A stretch of 64,000 nt of DNA from Hymenobacter ginkgonis (lineage in GTDB: Bacteria; Bacteroidota; Bacteroidia; Cytophagales; Hymenobacteraceae): assembly GCF_009755225.1 (NCBI RefSeq), contig NZ_WQKZ01000003.1, positions 434,001 through 498,000 on the forward strand, given 5' to 3'. Every line of letters begins with the position of its first letter. Position 1 is the stretch's first letter. Below, in pieces: positions 27,062-35,206 of this stretch. Both the position numbers and the translations under genes were made by a program. Under the pieces are notes generated by a model. It was not told where the DNA came from. It saw only the letters and a program-made list of their open reading frames with translations, and made no database searches.

Positions 27062-28009
27062 TTACTCCGCTATATTAACCAACCGGTAGCGCACAGCGGA
27101 CTTCTTGGGCCGGATGTCGAGCCCCACATGGTGCGCGTAGGCTTGGGTAAAAGCCGCGCCAAAATAAAAAATCATGGCCGAGTAAAACACGAACAGCAGC
27201 ACCAGCACCAAGCTGGCCGCTGGGCCGTAGATGGGGCCTAGGTCGCGGCCTACCAGCAGCAAGCTCAGTACCCGTTCGCCCGCCTCAATGAGCACTGCCG
27301 TGAGCACCGCGCCGCGCCGCACTGCCCGCCAGGGTACTTTGGCTGCGCTGAGCGTGCGAAACACGTAGCCACACCACGCCGCCAGAATGAGCAGGCTCAC
27401 CACTGCGTTCAGGCCCTGCACCAAGTAGTAGGCAAACGTGGCGTCGAAGCCGGCAATGGCATTGGCGAAAAACCCCAGCGCGGCATCGGCCGAAAAAGCT
27501 AGAACCGATAGCCCCGCCGTGGCCAGCAGCACACCCGCCGAGCGCACGCGCTCGCGCAGCGCCACCGCCACCTGGCTAAGCTGACGCCGCGGCCGCACGT
27601 GCCATAACTGATTGAGCGAGTGTTGAATAACGGTGAATAGCGTAGTGGCTACGAACACCAAAAAGGCAAACCCCAGCCACGTAATGAGCCGGGTGCGGCC
27701 CGCATTGGCCACGTTGTGCACCGTTTGCTCGACCATGCCGGCCGCCGAGGCGCCTAGCAGTTGGCTCAGCTTGGTTAGCAGCATCATGCGGGCGCCGCGC
27801 GCCGAGTACACCGAGCCCAGCAATTGCACCAAGATGATGACGATGGGGGGTAGGGCAAACGACGTAAAGAAAGCCGTGGCCGCGCCCAGCCGCAGGGGGT
27901 CGTTGTCGCCCAGCTCGCGGGCAGCGCGGCGCAGTAACAGCCACTGCTCTAGCCACCAGGGCAGGTGGTGGGGAGGGAGGATAGAAACGGAAGCTTGGGG
28001 CTTAGGCAT
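27062..28009 (-). CDS. YihY/BrkB-family inner membrane protein
   Basis: A 315-residue integral membrane protein with about six helices. Family marks are the N-terminal RLGAATAFFTSFALPPIVII, a central TWLGFAFLVFVATTLFTVIQ, and a C-terminal YGPAASLVLVLLFVFYSAMI. The family was once labelled ribonuclease BN in error; its function is unresolved, with transport or envelope stress roles proposed. The ATG at 28009 (MPKPQASVSI) is chosen over an extension to 28117 that runs into the divergent intergenic region. It is transcribed away from the DUF2062 gene, with 130 bases between the starts. Confidence 0.88.
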   Translation of the reverse strand: MPKPQASVSILPPHHLPWWLEQWLLLRRAARELGDNDPLRLGAATAFFTSFALPPIVIILVQLLGSVYSARGARMMLLTKLSQLLGASAAGMVEQTVHNVANAGRTRLITWLGFAFLVFVATTLFTVIQHSLNQLWHVRPRRQLSQVAVALRERVRSAGVLLATAGLSVLAFSADAALGFFANAIAGFDATFAYYLVQGLNAVVSLLILAAWCGYVFRTLSAAKVPWRAVRRGAVLTAVLIEAGERVLSLLLVGRDLGPIYGPAASLVLVLLFVFYSAMIFYFGAAFTQAYAHHVGLDIRPKKSAVRYRLVNIAE

Positions 28010-28139
28010 AGGAAACTTAACGCCAGTCAGACAACATTTTGTGCCAGACTGGGTAAAAAAGCACGGCTGACCTTGGCCGCTACCCCCGCCGGGCTGGCTG
28101 GGGGTAGGACCTAACACGTATTATCTCGGCTAGTTACGC

Positions 28140-28697
28140 ATGACTATCACTTCTATATCAGCCGCTGGCGTGCGGGCGCTGCCCGAGCCGCCCCCTCGCA
28201 CTTGGGTGCAGCGCCGGCTCCTCGACCCGTTTATGAGCCTGCTTAAGGCAGGCCTAGCTCCCAGTAGCCTGGCGCTCACGGTGGGGCTGGGGGTAGCGTT
28301 TGGGCTGGCGCCCATCTTTGGCCTCACCACCCTTATCAGCACGCTGGTGTCGCTGCGGCTGCGCCTCAATGTGGCAGCTATGCAGCTAGTATGCCACCTG
28401 CTAAGCCCGCTGCAAGTGCTGCTGCTGCTGCCTTTGCTGCGCTGGGGCGCCGCGCTGCTCGGCCACGGCCAAGAAGTGGCTCACCTGAGCATCGACCAGA
28501 TAAAGCACCTCATCAGCACCCAAGGCTGGGGCGTGCTGCACCTATTATGGCGCGCCGAATTGGGGGCCCTCCTGATTTGGGCCGTAGCCGCCATACCCGT
28601 GGTGCTTGCACTTTATGTGGGGCTGCAACCATTATTTCGCAAGCTGGTGAAGCGCCACGAAGAAGCCGAAGCAGTGGTGCCGGTAGTTCTAAAGTAG
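28140..28697 (+). CDS. DUF2062 membrane protein
   Basis: A 185-residue protein with three or four hydrophobic segments. It has the DUF2062 pattern: an amphipathic N-terminus with PPPRTWVQRRLLDPFMSLL, then SSLALTVGLGVAFGLAPIFG, a Leu-rich pair of helices with LNVAAMQLVCHLLSPLQVLL, and a last helix before a charged tail (KLVKRHEEAEA). Function is not established; the domain often occurs fused or next to lipid A or cell-wall glycosyltransferase genes. The ATG at 28140 is clear. It is divergent from the YihY gene and followed by a palindrome shared with the convergent SseB gene. Confidence 0.85.
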   Translation: MTITSISAAGVRALPEPPPRTWVQRRLLDPFMSLLKAGLAPSSLALTVGLGVAFGLAPIFGLTTLISTLVSLRLRLNVAAMQLVCHLLSPLQVLLLLPLLRWGAALLGHGQEVAHLSIDQIKHLISTQGWGVLHLLWRAELGALLIWAVAAIPVVLALYVGLQPLFRKLVKRHEEAEAVVPVVLK

Positions 28698-28727
28698 GGG
28701 TAGGAGTTGAGTAATCAAAAAATAAAA

Positions 28728-28822
28728 ACGTCCTGCTGAGCTTGCCGAAGCATCTTGGCCGCATCGTCGGATTAGTAACCCAATGGCGCGAGCGAGATGC
28801 TTCGGCAAGCTTAGCAGGACGT
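28728..28822. repeat. Long palindromic element, REP/MITE-like
   Basis: Arms of 28 bases (28728-28755 and 28795-28822), one mismatch, loop 39 bases. The arms contain GTCCTGCTGAGCTTGCCGAA; the loop holds GGATTAGTAACCCAA, which recurs in reverse orientation in the element at 49373-49473. It lies between convergent DUF2062 and SseB genes and may terminate both. Confidence 0.8.
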
Positions 28823-28845
28823 GCTAGTTTAGACTAGCTCTTAGC

Positions 28846-29796
28846 CTACGCTTGGTAAATAGGCGCTACTTCGGGCTGGCGGAAGTACGGGTTCACACCC
28901 TCGTCCGAAGTCAAATCGAGCAGCATCAAATCCACGTGCTGGAAATCGCCGGTACGGCCTTCCAGCGCTTGGCCAAGCTGGCTCATAAACTCGGGGTTCT
29001 GGTCGGTGGTGGCAAAGCCTAGCAGCAGACGCGGGGGCTGGCTGGTGTCGCCGGCTAGCTGCATCTGCGCCACATAGATAGCGTTGATAGCCGGCTGGGT
29101 GGCGGCGAAAGTTGCCAGCGACTCTACCAGCCCTTCGGGCAGCGGGTCGGGGGTGCTGAGCGTCACTTGGGCATCGGCGGGTAGGCCACCGCCCTGGCTG
29201 AGCTGGCCCGCCAGCAGGGCCTGGATTTCGGCGGCCGGCAGCAGCTTGCCAGCTGGCGAAAAGGGGTTCAGCACGCAGTCTTGGCCCTGCACCATGGCGA
29301 AGAACGCCTGGCCCGGAATCGGCACCCAGCTCATGTCGCTGTGGTCGAGGCCGCCGTCGTGCAGGCGTGCCTCCGAGGTGAAGATGGGCAGGCGGCCATC
29401 TTGCAATACTTGTAGTTGAATCTGCTGGCCTTCTTCGAGTTGTACTTCGCCGGGCTTAAGGTTTTCGTCGGGCGCCAGCACCATCAGAATGTTTTCTTGC
29501 AGCAGAGCCTGGTAAAACGCCGGGCGGGCGTTTTCATCCACCGGGGCCAGCAGCAGCAAGTGCTCCAGAATATTCTGGGGCTCGAAGGGGAACTCCGGCT
29601 CGGGCGGCGCGGGGGCCTGCTGGGCCAGCGGCTCGGGCATGGGCGGAATGCCGGGGGTAGGCGGCGCCACATAGTTGGAACCCTGGTAGCGGGGACCCGA
29701 CTTAGAAGCCGGGGCCGCCGTGCCTTCGGCCGGGGTGGGAGGGGTAGGGGTGGCCGGGGCCGACTCAGGTTTTTTTAGGAAGTCGAAGAGACCCAT
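28846..29796 (-). CDS. SseB-family protein
   Basis: A 316-residue soluble protein. The N-terminus MGLFDFLKK is followed by a Pro/Ala/Thr-rich linker of about 70 residues, then an SseB N-terminal domain (LLLLAPVDENARPAFYQALL, and VPIPGQAFFAMVQGQDCVLNP near residue 165) and an SseB C-terminal domain from about residue 210 (NAIYVAQMQLAGD, then VDLMLLDLTSDEGVNPYF). SseB proteins were named from enhanced serine sensitivity in E. coli, but the mechanism is unknown. The start is the ATG at 29796, 27 bases after a TACCTTTG element. It is separate from the cytochrome operon upstream. Confidence 0.85.
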   Translation of the reverse strand: MGLFDFLKKPESAPATPTPPTPAEGTAAPASKSGPRYQGSNYVAPPTPGIPPMPEPLAQQAPAPPEPEFPFEPQNILEHLLLLAPVDENARPAFYQALLQENILMVLAPDENLKPGEVQLEEGQQIQLQVLQDGRLPIFTSEARLHDGGLDHSDMSWVPIPGQAFFAMVQGQDCVLNPFSPAGKLLPAAEIQALLAGQLSQGGGLPADAQVTLSTPDPLPEGLVESLATFAATQPAINAIYVAQMQLAGDTSQPPRLLLGFATTDQNPEFMSQLGQALEGRTGDFQHVDLMLLDLTSDEGVNPYFRQPEVAPIYQA

Positions 29797-29822
29797 AATA
29801 ACAGAGAGATGAACAGATGAAA

Positions 29823-29830
29823 CAAAGGTA
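29823..29830 (-). promoter_or_regulatory. -7 promoter element for the SseB gene
   Basis: TACCTTTG on the minus strand in the 36-base gap between the cytochrome c stop and the SseB start; predicted leader about 20 bases. Confidence 0.55.
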
Positions 29831-29832
29831 GC

Positions 29833-30279
29833 TTAGCGTTCGCCGCAGGCCTGCAATTCGGCCTCGGTGCCCGCAATGGTGCGGGCACCCGCCGGACCAG
29901 GGTGGTTGCCCCAGTGGGTTTCAATATAATTGAGCAAGTTGGTAATCTGGGCCGGCGATAAGTGGCGGTGCGAGGTCGTGTCCTGCACCCCCAGCATCAA
30001 TTGGTTGTAGCTCACGCCATTCACCACAATAGGCCCTTTCAGGCCTTGGCGCACAATGCAAGCTAGCGAGGCCGAGTGCTGGGCCAAATAATCGGAGCCC
30101 GCCAGCGGTGGCACCAGCTGGCCAATGCCCTGGCCCTGCTCGCCGTGGCAGCTGGCGCAGTGCTGGCCATACAGGCGCTCGCCCTGGTGGCCCTTGTTGG
30201 TGAAGCAGCTGGGCAGCGCCAGCAGCCCCGCCAGTGGCAGCAGGTAACGAAGCGCAAACGAGCGGCCAGCCAGCACCAT
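29833..30279 (-). CDS. Class I c-type cytochrome, lipoprotein
   Basis: A 148-residue single-haem cytochrome. The signal sequence ends in a lipobox-like LALPSC, so it is probably a lipid-anchored periplasmic protein. The haem site is CASCH near residue 41, followed by GxGxxVPPLAGSDYL, and the distal Met ligand is probably in NQLMLGVQ. Such cytochromes accept electrons next to cytochrome oxidase or other respiratory complexes. The ATG at 30279 is preferred over a GTG two codons earlier; the gene starts 6 bases after the SCO stop, so they are co-transcribed. Last gene of a three-gene operon that begins at 31486. Confidence 0.9.
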   Translation of the reverse strand: MVLAGRSFALRYLLPLAGLLALPSCFTNKGHQGERLYGQHCASCHGEQGQGIGQLVPPLAGSDYLAQHSASLACIVRQGLKGPIVVNGVSYNQLMLGVQDTTSHRHLSPAQITNLLNYIETHWGNHPGPAGARTIAGTEAELQACGER

Positions 30280-30285
30280 AGCCAC

Positions 30286-30966
30286 CTAGCGCTGCGCCGT
30301 GGCCGGCTGGCCCTGCCGGGTTTTCACCTCGGCCAGCAGCTCGGGCAGCTCTTTCTGGAGGCGGGCGGTTTCGTTGGGGTTGAGGCTGTCGTAGAGGCCA
30401 CGCACGTGGCCCTGGTCGTCTACCAGCGCGAAGGTGCCGCTGTGCGCAATGCCGCCGGGCGCCGCCTTATCGGGCATGGCCCCGGTGAAATAGGCCTTGG
30501 CCAGCGCGTAGGCCGTGTCGCGGCTGGCGCGCACAAACTGCCAGTGGCCGCCGTTGTCGGCCACGCCCAAGCGGCGAGCGTAGTCGCGCAGTACGGGTAG
30601 GCTATCGTGGTCGGGGTCAATGGTGTGCGACACAAAAACTACCCCCGGATTGGTAGCGTATTGCTTGTATACTTTCAGCAATTCGCTCTGCATTTTGGGG
30701 CAAATGCCGGGGCAGGTAGCGAAAAAGAAATCGGTGATATAGACCTTGTGCGCCAAGCTCTGGTTGGTGACGAGCTTCCCATCCTGGTCGTGCAGCCGGA
30801 AAGCGGGCACCGTAGGGTACACCGTATCGCCGGGGGCGCGTACCTCGGGCTCGCCGAGGTAGGGTAGGCGGGCGGTTTGGGTGGCGGCCGGGCCGCCGCA
30901 ACTAGCCAGGAGCAGGCCAGCCAACAAAGCCGGCGCCGCAAGGCGACAAAAAGCGTGGTAGAGCAT
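30286..30966 (-). CDS. SCO1/SenC-family copper-handling lipoprotein
   Basis: A 226-residue thioredoxin-fold protein that delivers copper to, or reduces, the CuA site of cytochrome c oxidase. A signal sequence ends in a lipobox (LLASCGG). The copper-binding motif is CPGICP in FFATCPGICPKMQSEL near residue 80, and the third ligand His is in GGIAHSGTFALVD near residue 180. The ATG at 30966 is used because a longer frame to 31008 would place charged residues before the signal peptide. It lies between a small lipoprotein gene and a cytochrome c gene in one operon, which supports a respiratory role. Confidence 0.93.
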   Translation of the reverse strand: MLYHAFCRLAAPALLAGLLLASCGGPAATQTARLPYLGEPEVRAPGDTVYPTVPAFRLHDQDGKLVTNQSLAHKVYITDFFFATCPGICPKMQSELLKVYKQYATNPGVVFVSHTIDPDHDSLPVLRDYARRLGVADNGGHWQFVRASRDTAYALAKAYFTGAMPDKAAPGGIAHSGTFALVDDQGHVRGLYDSLNPNETARLQKELPELLAEVKTRQGQPATAQR

Positions 30967-31021
30967 CAAATTACTAAGCAAAAATGAAGGCCATCCGGTT
31001 CCGGCCAAGTCCGCGAAAAGG

Positions 31022-31486
31022 CTATTGCCCCGGTGCGGGGGTAGGGGCCGCGGTGGCCGCGGCAGGCATGCGCCCCACGGCCGCTTTGGCCGAGTCGAGG
31101 GCCGAAGTCAGTTGCTTTTCGATGGCCGCCAACTGCTGCTGCTGGTCTTGCAGGTAGGCTAGGCGCTGTGGGGCGGGGGCGGCGCTGTCGGGGGCCTGGT
31201 ACTGGTGCATCCAAGTCATCATAGCCTGGTCGGCGGCTTGCAGCTTGGCCAGCAGGGGGCGGGGTGGGCGCGGCGTGGCTTGCAGCTTGGCCGCCAGCTC
31301 CACTACCTGCTCCGACTGGCCCATGAGGCGGTCGTGGCGGGCCATTACGCTGTCTTCGGCCGCCTTGGCCTGGGCGGCGGGGGTAGTCGGAGCCTGAGCG
31401 GTAGTGCCGCCGTTGCCACAACTAGTTAGGGTGGCGGCCGATGCGAATAAGGCCGCGCACAGCGGCAGAAGCAGCATTTTTTTCAT
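31022..31486 (-). CDS. Small helical lipoprotein, unknown
   Basis: A 154-residue protein whose signal peptide ends at the lipobox LTSC ([20 protein letters not shown] then TSCGNGG). The mature part is helical, with Gln/Ala/Leu-rich stretches ([20 protein letters not shown], later [18 protein letters not shown]) and Pro/Ala-rich ends. Similar small lipoproteins are often seen next to SCO genes in Bacteroidota, which suggests a part in cytochrome oxidase or copper handling, but no catalytic or metal motif is visible except HQ and HD pairs. First gene of the operon; the ATG at 31486 is five bases from a TACCTTTG promoter element. Confidence 0.78.
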   Translation of the reverse strand: MKKMLLLPLCAALFASAATLTSCGNGGTTAQAPTTPAAQAKAAEDSVMARHDRLMGQSEQVVELAAKLQATPRPPRPLLAKLQAADQAMMTWMHQYQAPDSAAPAPQRLAYLQDQQQQLAAIEKQLTSALDSAKAAVGRMPAAATAAPTPAPGQ

Positions 31487-31490
31487 GCCG

Positions 31491-31498
31491 CAAAGGTA
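31491..31498 (-). promoter_or_regulatory. -7 promoter element abutting the lipoprotein-SCO-cytochrome operon
   Basis: TACCTTTG on the minus strand, five bases before the ATG at 31486, implying a nearly leaderless mRNA. Confidence 0.55.
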
Positions 31499-31620
31499 AC
31501 GCCGGCCGGGGCGGCGGGGGTCGGGAATCGTTTGCAGGGAACAGGCTAGTGGTGAACAATCGGCCCCGTTGCGCCTTTATTCACCGTCAAGTGTTCCCTG
31601 CAAGTTATTCTCTGTACTTT

Positions 31621-32619
<999 letters not shown>

Positions 32620-32707
32620 CGTTGAAGATTTTACGCGAGTAATCCAAGTGGCGAAGTAGCATGAGTCGCCAGGGGCGGGGTAGCCGTAGCTGTCCCGCCC
32701 CTTGGCG

Positions 32708-33235
32708 TTAGGGGCGGCCGCGCGGGCGCATGGCGGGCAGCGGATAGCTGCGGTCCAGGTAATGGAGCGAAACATTGCTGCCGGTATTTAGGTCCAAGCC
32801 AAATTCCAGTTCTAGGGTAGAATCGCGGGCGGTGCCGCCGCGTAGCGCCCGTTGCAGCAGGCGCAGCGAGTCGGGCACGCAAGCCAGCGAGTCGGTGAGG
32901 CAAAGCACCAGCGGCACAAGCAGTTCGGTGTGGCTGGGTACCACGGCCGGGCGCTGCGGGTCGTTAACGTCATTCCAGTAAAGCCCCCGGAAAACCAGCA
33001 CCCCCCTCATGCTTTCCACCGTAAAATCGTGCCGCTCGCGGTTGTGCAGGCCAAGGGTGAGGTACAACCTAGGCGGCGCACCCGCGAAAGGCGCCCGCAG
33101 GCTATCGACGCGCACCACGCGTACGGCATAATCGGGGCCGCTGCGCCCGCCGCATTGCCCCCACAGCAGCAGCGCCACTAGGCCCAAAAGCAACAGGCTA
33201 GCCGACCCAGGGCGGGGTAAACGCGGAGTAAACAC
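32708..33235 (-). CDS. Membrane-anchored protein, paralogue A of a tandem pair
   Basis: Unknown. The 175-residue protein has an N-terminal hydrophobic anchor (SASLLLLGLVALLLWGQC) ending in Cys, then a beta-rich extracytoplasmic domain with VRVVRVDSLRAPFAG, LYLTLGLHNRERHDFTVESM and a late LHYLDRSYPLP. It resembles the next protein (33320-33871) in the anchor, the VRVVxVDSL segment and the LxxGLxNxxRxxxxVxSxxGxLxF stretch. The pattern of a strand followed by a repeated hydration or LEA14-like fold is suggestive but not proven. The two genes lie head to tail with 84 bases between them and arose by tandem duplication. Confidence 0.7.
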   Translation of the reverse strand: MFTPRLPRPGSASLLLLGLVALLLWGQCGGRSGPDYAVRVVRVDSLRAPFAGAPPRLYLTLGLHNRERHDFTVESMRGVLVFRGLYWNDVNDPQRPAVVPSHTELLVPLVLCLTDSLACVPDSLRLLQRALRGGTARDSTLELEFGLDLNTGSNVSLHYLDRSYPLPAMRPRGRP

Positions 33236-33319
33236 GGCGGCTAACTTACCGCTTGCCTAGGTGAATATTTTGTTGGCGAGTAGGGAGTAGCGCCTACTCG
33301 CCGTTTGTTCCGCCGTGGC

Positions 33320-33871
33320 TTAGCGTACCAAAGGCACGGTGCGGCGGCGCCAGTTGGCTTGCTCCGGTGTGCCAGGGTAGGGCTGATAGGCGTAAAAGAC
33401 AGTTACTTGGCTGTGGTGGCGCGCAAGCTTTCGCTGCTGCCAGGCCGCGCGCAATAGAACGAAGTTTGTGCCCTGGTGAGTATCATCAGCTTGATAAGGC
33501 CGCATAGCCACCGCAAAAACGCGCTCGGCTCCGCCGGGTACCACTACCCCACGCCCTACCGGGTGGCGATTGAACCCCAGGCGCTGCTTGTCAAAAAACA
33601 GCGCGCCGTCCAGGCTCACCACTTGCAGGGGCTGGCGCGCCTGGTTGCGCAGGCCGATGCTGAGGTAGACTAGCTCGGGCCCGTGGGTGCTCAGGCTATC
33701 AACGCTGACCACCCGCACGGTTGTCTTGAGGTGCAGATTAGGCGCTGCTGGCGTCTTCGACCCGCTTTCGTTGAGGTGAAACGCGCACTGCCCCCACAGC
33801 AGCAGCCCGAGTAACCCCAGCAGCACAAGGCTGGCAGATGACGGGCGCATAAAGCCTACTGGAATCCTCAT
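33320..33871 (-). CDS. Membrane-anchored protein, paralogue B of a tandem pair
   Basis: A 183-residue paralogue of the downstream protein. The anchor is SASLVLLGLLGLLLWGQC, followed by VRVVSVDSLSTHGPELVYLS and IGLRNQARQPLQVVSLDGAL, and a C-terminal VTVFYAYQPYPGTP. A Cys closes the hydrophobic segment in both proteins and could be lipid-modified, although the context (WGQC) is not a standard lipobox. The function is unknown. A second ATG at residue 8 (MRPSSAS) would give a shorter start that aligns better with paralogue A. It is divergent from the Lgt-like operon. Confidence 0.7.
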   Translation of the reverse strand: MRIPVGFMRPSSASLVLLGLLGLLLWGQCAFHLNESGSKTPAAPNLHLKTTVRVVSVDSLSTHGPELVYLSIGLRNQARQPLQVVSLDGALFFDKQRLGFNRHPVGRGVVVPGGAERVFAVAMRPYQADDTHQGTNFVLLRAAWQQRKLARHHSQVTVFYAYQPYPGTPEQANWRRRTVPLVR

Positions 33872-33894
33872 ACCGGCTAACTTACGCCAGCTTG

Positions 33895-33902
33895 TAGCTT
33901 TG
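33895..33902 (+). promoter_or_regulatory. -7 promoter element for the Lgt-like / radical SAM operon
   Basis: TAGCTTTG matches TAnnTTTG, 56 bases before the TTG start at 33958. It is in the divergent gap and is the only consensus element before the four-gene operon. Confidence 0.5.
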
Positions 33903-33957
33903 GGGGCTGCCGCCCGCGCTGCCGGCAGCGTCGTCTGGCCTGTTTTCTGCCACTCGT

Positions 33958-34710
33958 TTGACTTACCCCGTTCAACTTACGCTAGGCTCGTTTCACCTGC
34001 CCATTCACCTGCTGTGCGAGGTGCTGGCCTATTCGCTGGGCTACCGCTTCTATACGGCGCTGCGCGCCCGCACCCCCGACCGCATCAGCGACCAGGGCCG
34101 GCAGTGGATATTCGTGGGTGCGGCGGCCGGCGCGCTGCTCGGCTCGCGCCTGCTGGGCCTGCTCGAACACCCGGCCTTGCTGCTGCACCCGCCCGGCGGC
34201 TGGCTCTACTACACCACCAACAAAACCATTGTGGGCGGCTTCCTGGGCGGTTTGATAGGGGTAGAGCTGACCAAAAAGCGCCTCGGCATCACGGCCAGTA
34301 GCGGCGACCTCATGGTGTTTCCATTGCTGCTGGGGCTGGCTATAGGCCGGCTCGGCTGCCACCTTAGCGGCCTCACCGATGGCACCTTCGGCACCGCTAC
34401 CCGCCTGCCCTGGGGCATCAATTTTGGCGATGGTATCCGGCGCCACCCCACCAACTTGTACGAAATCGGGTTTCTGTTGCTGCTCGGCGGCGCACTTTGG
34501 CTGCTGGAGCGCCGCCAGCCGCTACCCAATGGCCGCCGCTTCGAGCTGTTTCTGGCGGGGTATCTAGTCTTTCGCCTGCTGGTGGAGTTTTTAAAGCCTA
34601 CAACGGCGCTACCGGGGGTAGGGCTCACGGCGCTACAGTGGGCGTGCGTAGCGGGGGTAGGGTATTATGTTTGGCTGTGGTTGCGCGCTCGCCTGCGGCT
34701 AGAGCAGTGA
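33958..34710 (+). CDS. Divergent Lgt-like (prolipoprotein diacylglyceryl transferase family) membrane protein
   Basis: A 250-residue protein with about seven membrane helices and the general plan of Lgt, which moves diacylglyceryl from phosphatidylglycerol to prolipoproteins. Family-like parts are KTIVGGFLGGLIGVE near residue 90, GRLGCHLSGLTDGTFG from residue 130, LPWGINF, and RHPTNLYE at 162-169. The Lgt signature at 130 normally has two Asn and one Glu (GRxGNFxNxE); here these positions are Cys, Ser and Leu. It is therefore unlikely to be the housekeeping Lgt, and may use a similar lipid donor for another acceptor. The start is TTG at 33958; no ATG is available before the first helix. First gene of a tight operon. 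Confidence 0.8.
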   Translation: MTYPVQLTLGSFHLPIHLLCEVLAYSLGYRFYTALRARTPDRISDQGRQWIFVGAAAGALLGSRLLGLLEHPALLLHPPGGWLYYTTNKTIVGGFLGGLIGVELTKKRLGITASSGDLMVFPLLLGLAIGRLGCHLSGLTDGTFGTATRLPWGINFGDGIRRHPTNLYEIGFLLLLGGALWLLERRQPLPNGRRFELFLAGYLVFRLLVEFLKPTTALPGVGLTALQWACVAGVGYYVWLWLRARLRLEQ

Positions 34711-34738
34711 CTATATCAAATGCTATTTTAAATACAAA

Positions 34739-35200
34739 GTGTCACAGCAAATACTGAGTAAGTCTGAGCGTATCAGGCTGTTTTTACGTGAGTATTATTT
34801 AGGTCAAACAGCTTGGATTAAAACAGTGCGCTTGGTTGGCGGGCCGCTTATAATTGGTGCAGGAGCAGAATTCTATTTTAATGCCCATCGGTCATTGGTT
34901 GCGTATGGTGGCTTCTGTTTCTTATATGGTATTTACTACACCCTCAAGCCTTTACTAATTATTGCTGTGCGCCCAGCGCTATTTCAATCTCTCAACTTCG
35001 GGGTGAAGATAGGGGTAGCGGAATTAAAATTTCAGGAAGCGGATGCGGAGTTAGTAGTCCAATTCAAAGCGTTCAAAAGCATTAGGTGGCAAACCGGCTA
35101 TTATGCATTAAAATTGCCTGATAAAGCCACTATCTACTTGCGGACTGACCAGCTTACCGAGGAAGAAAAGGGTCTTTTGAATAAGCACCTCATTGTCTAA
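34739..35200 (+). CDS. Small two-helix membrane protein, possibly YcxB-like
   Basis: A 153-residue protein of unknown function. Two adjacent hydrophobic helices (about residues 28-45 and 52-75, VRLVGGPLIIGAG and FCFLYGIYYTLKPLLIIAV) are followed by a cytoplasmic beta domain ending in KATIYLRTDQLTEEEKGLLN, similar in outline to the YcxB-like C-terminal domain. It begins with GTG at 34739, 28 bases after the Lgt-like gene, and ends 6 bases before the radical SAM gene, so it sits inside that operon. The DNA is clearly more AT-rich than its neighbours, suggesting a later insertion. Confidence 0.7.
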   Translation: MSQQILSKSERIRLFLREYYLGQTAWIKTVRLVGGPLIIGAGAEFYFNAHRSLVAYGGFCFLYGIYYTLKPLLIIAVRPALFQSLNFGVKIGVAELKFQEADAELVVQFKAFKSIRWQTGYYALKLPDKATIYLRTDQLTEEEKGLLNKHLIV

Positions 35201-35206
35201 CCTTCC

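Noticed and set aside
31441..31620. N-terminal extension of the aldo/keto reductase
   Set aside because: It overlaps the divergent lipoprotein gene and its promoter; the ATG at 31621 starts the conserved family text.
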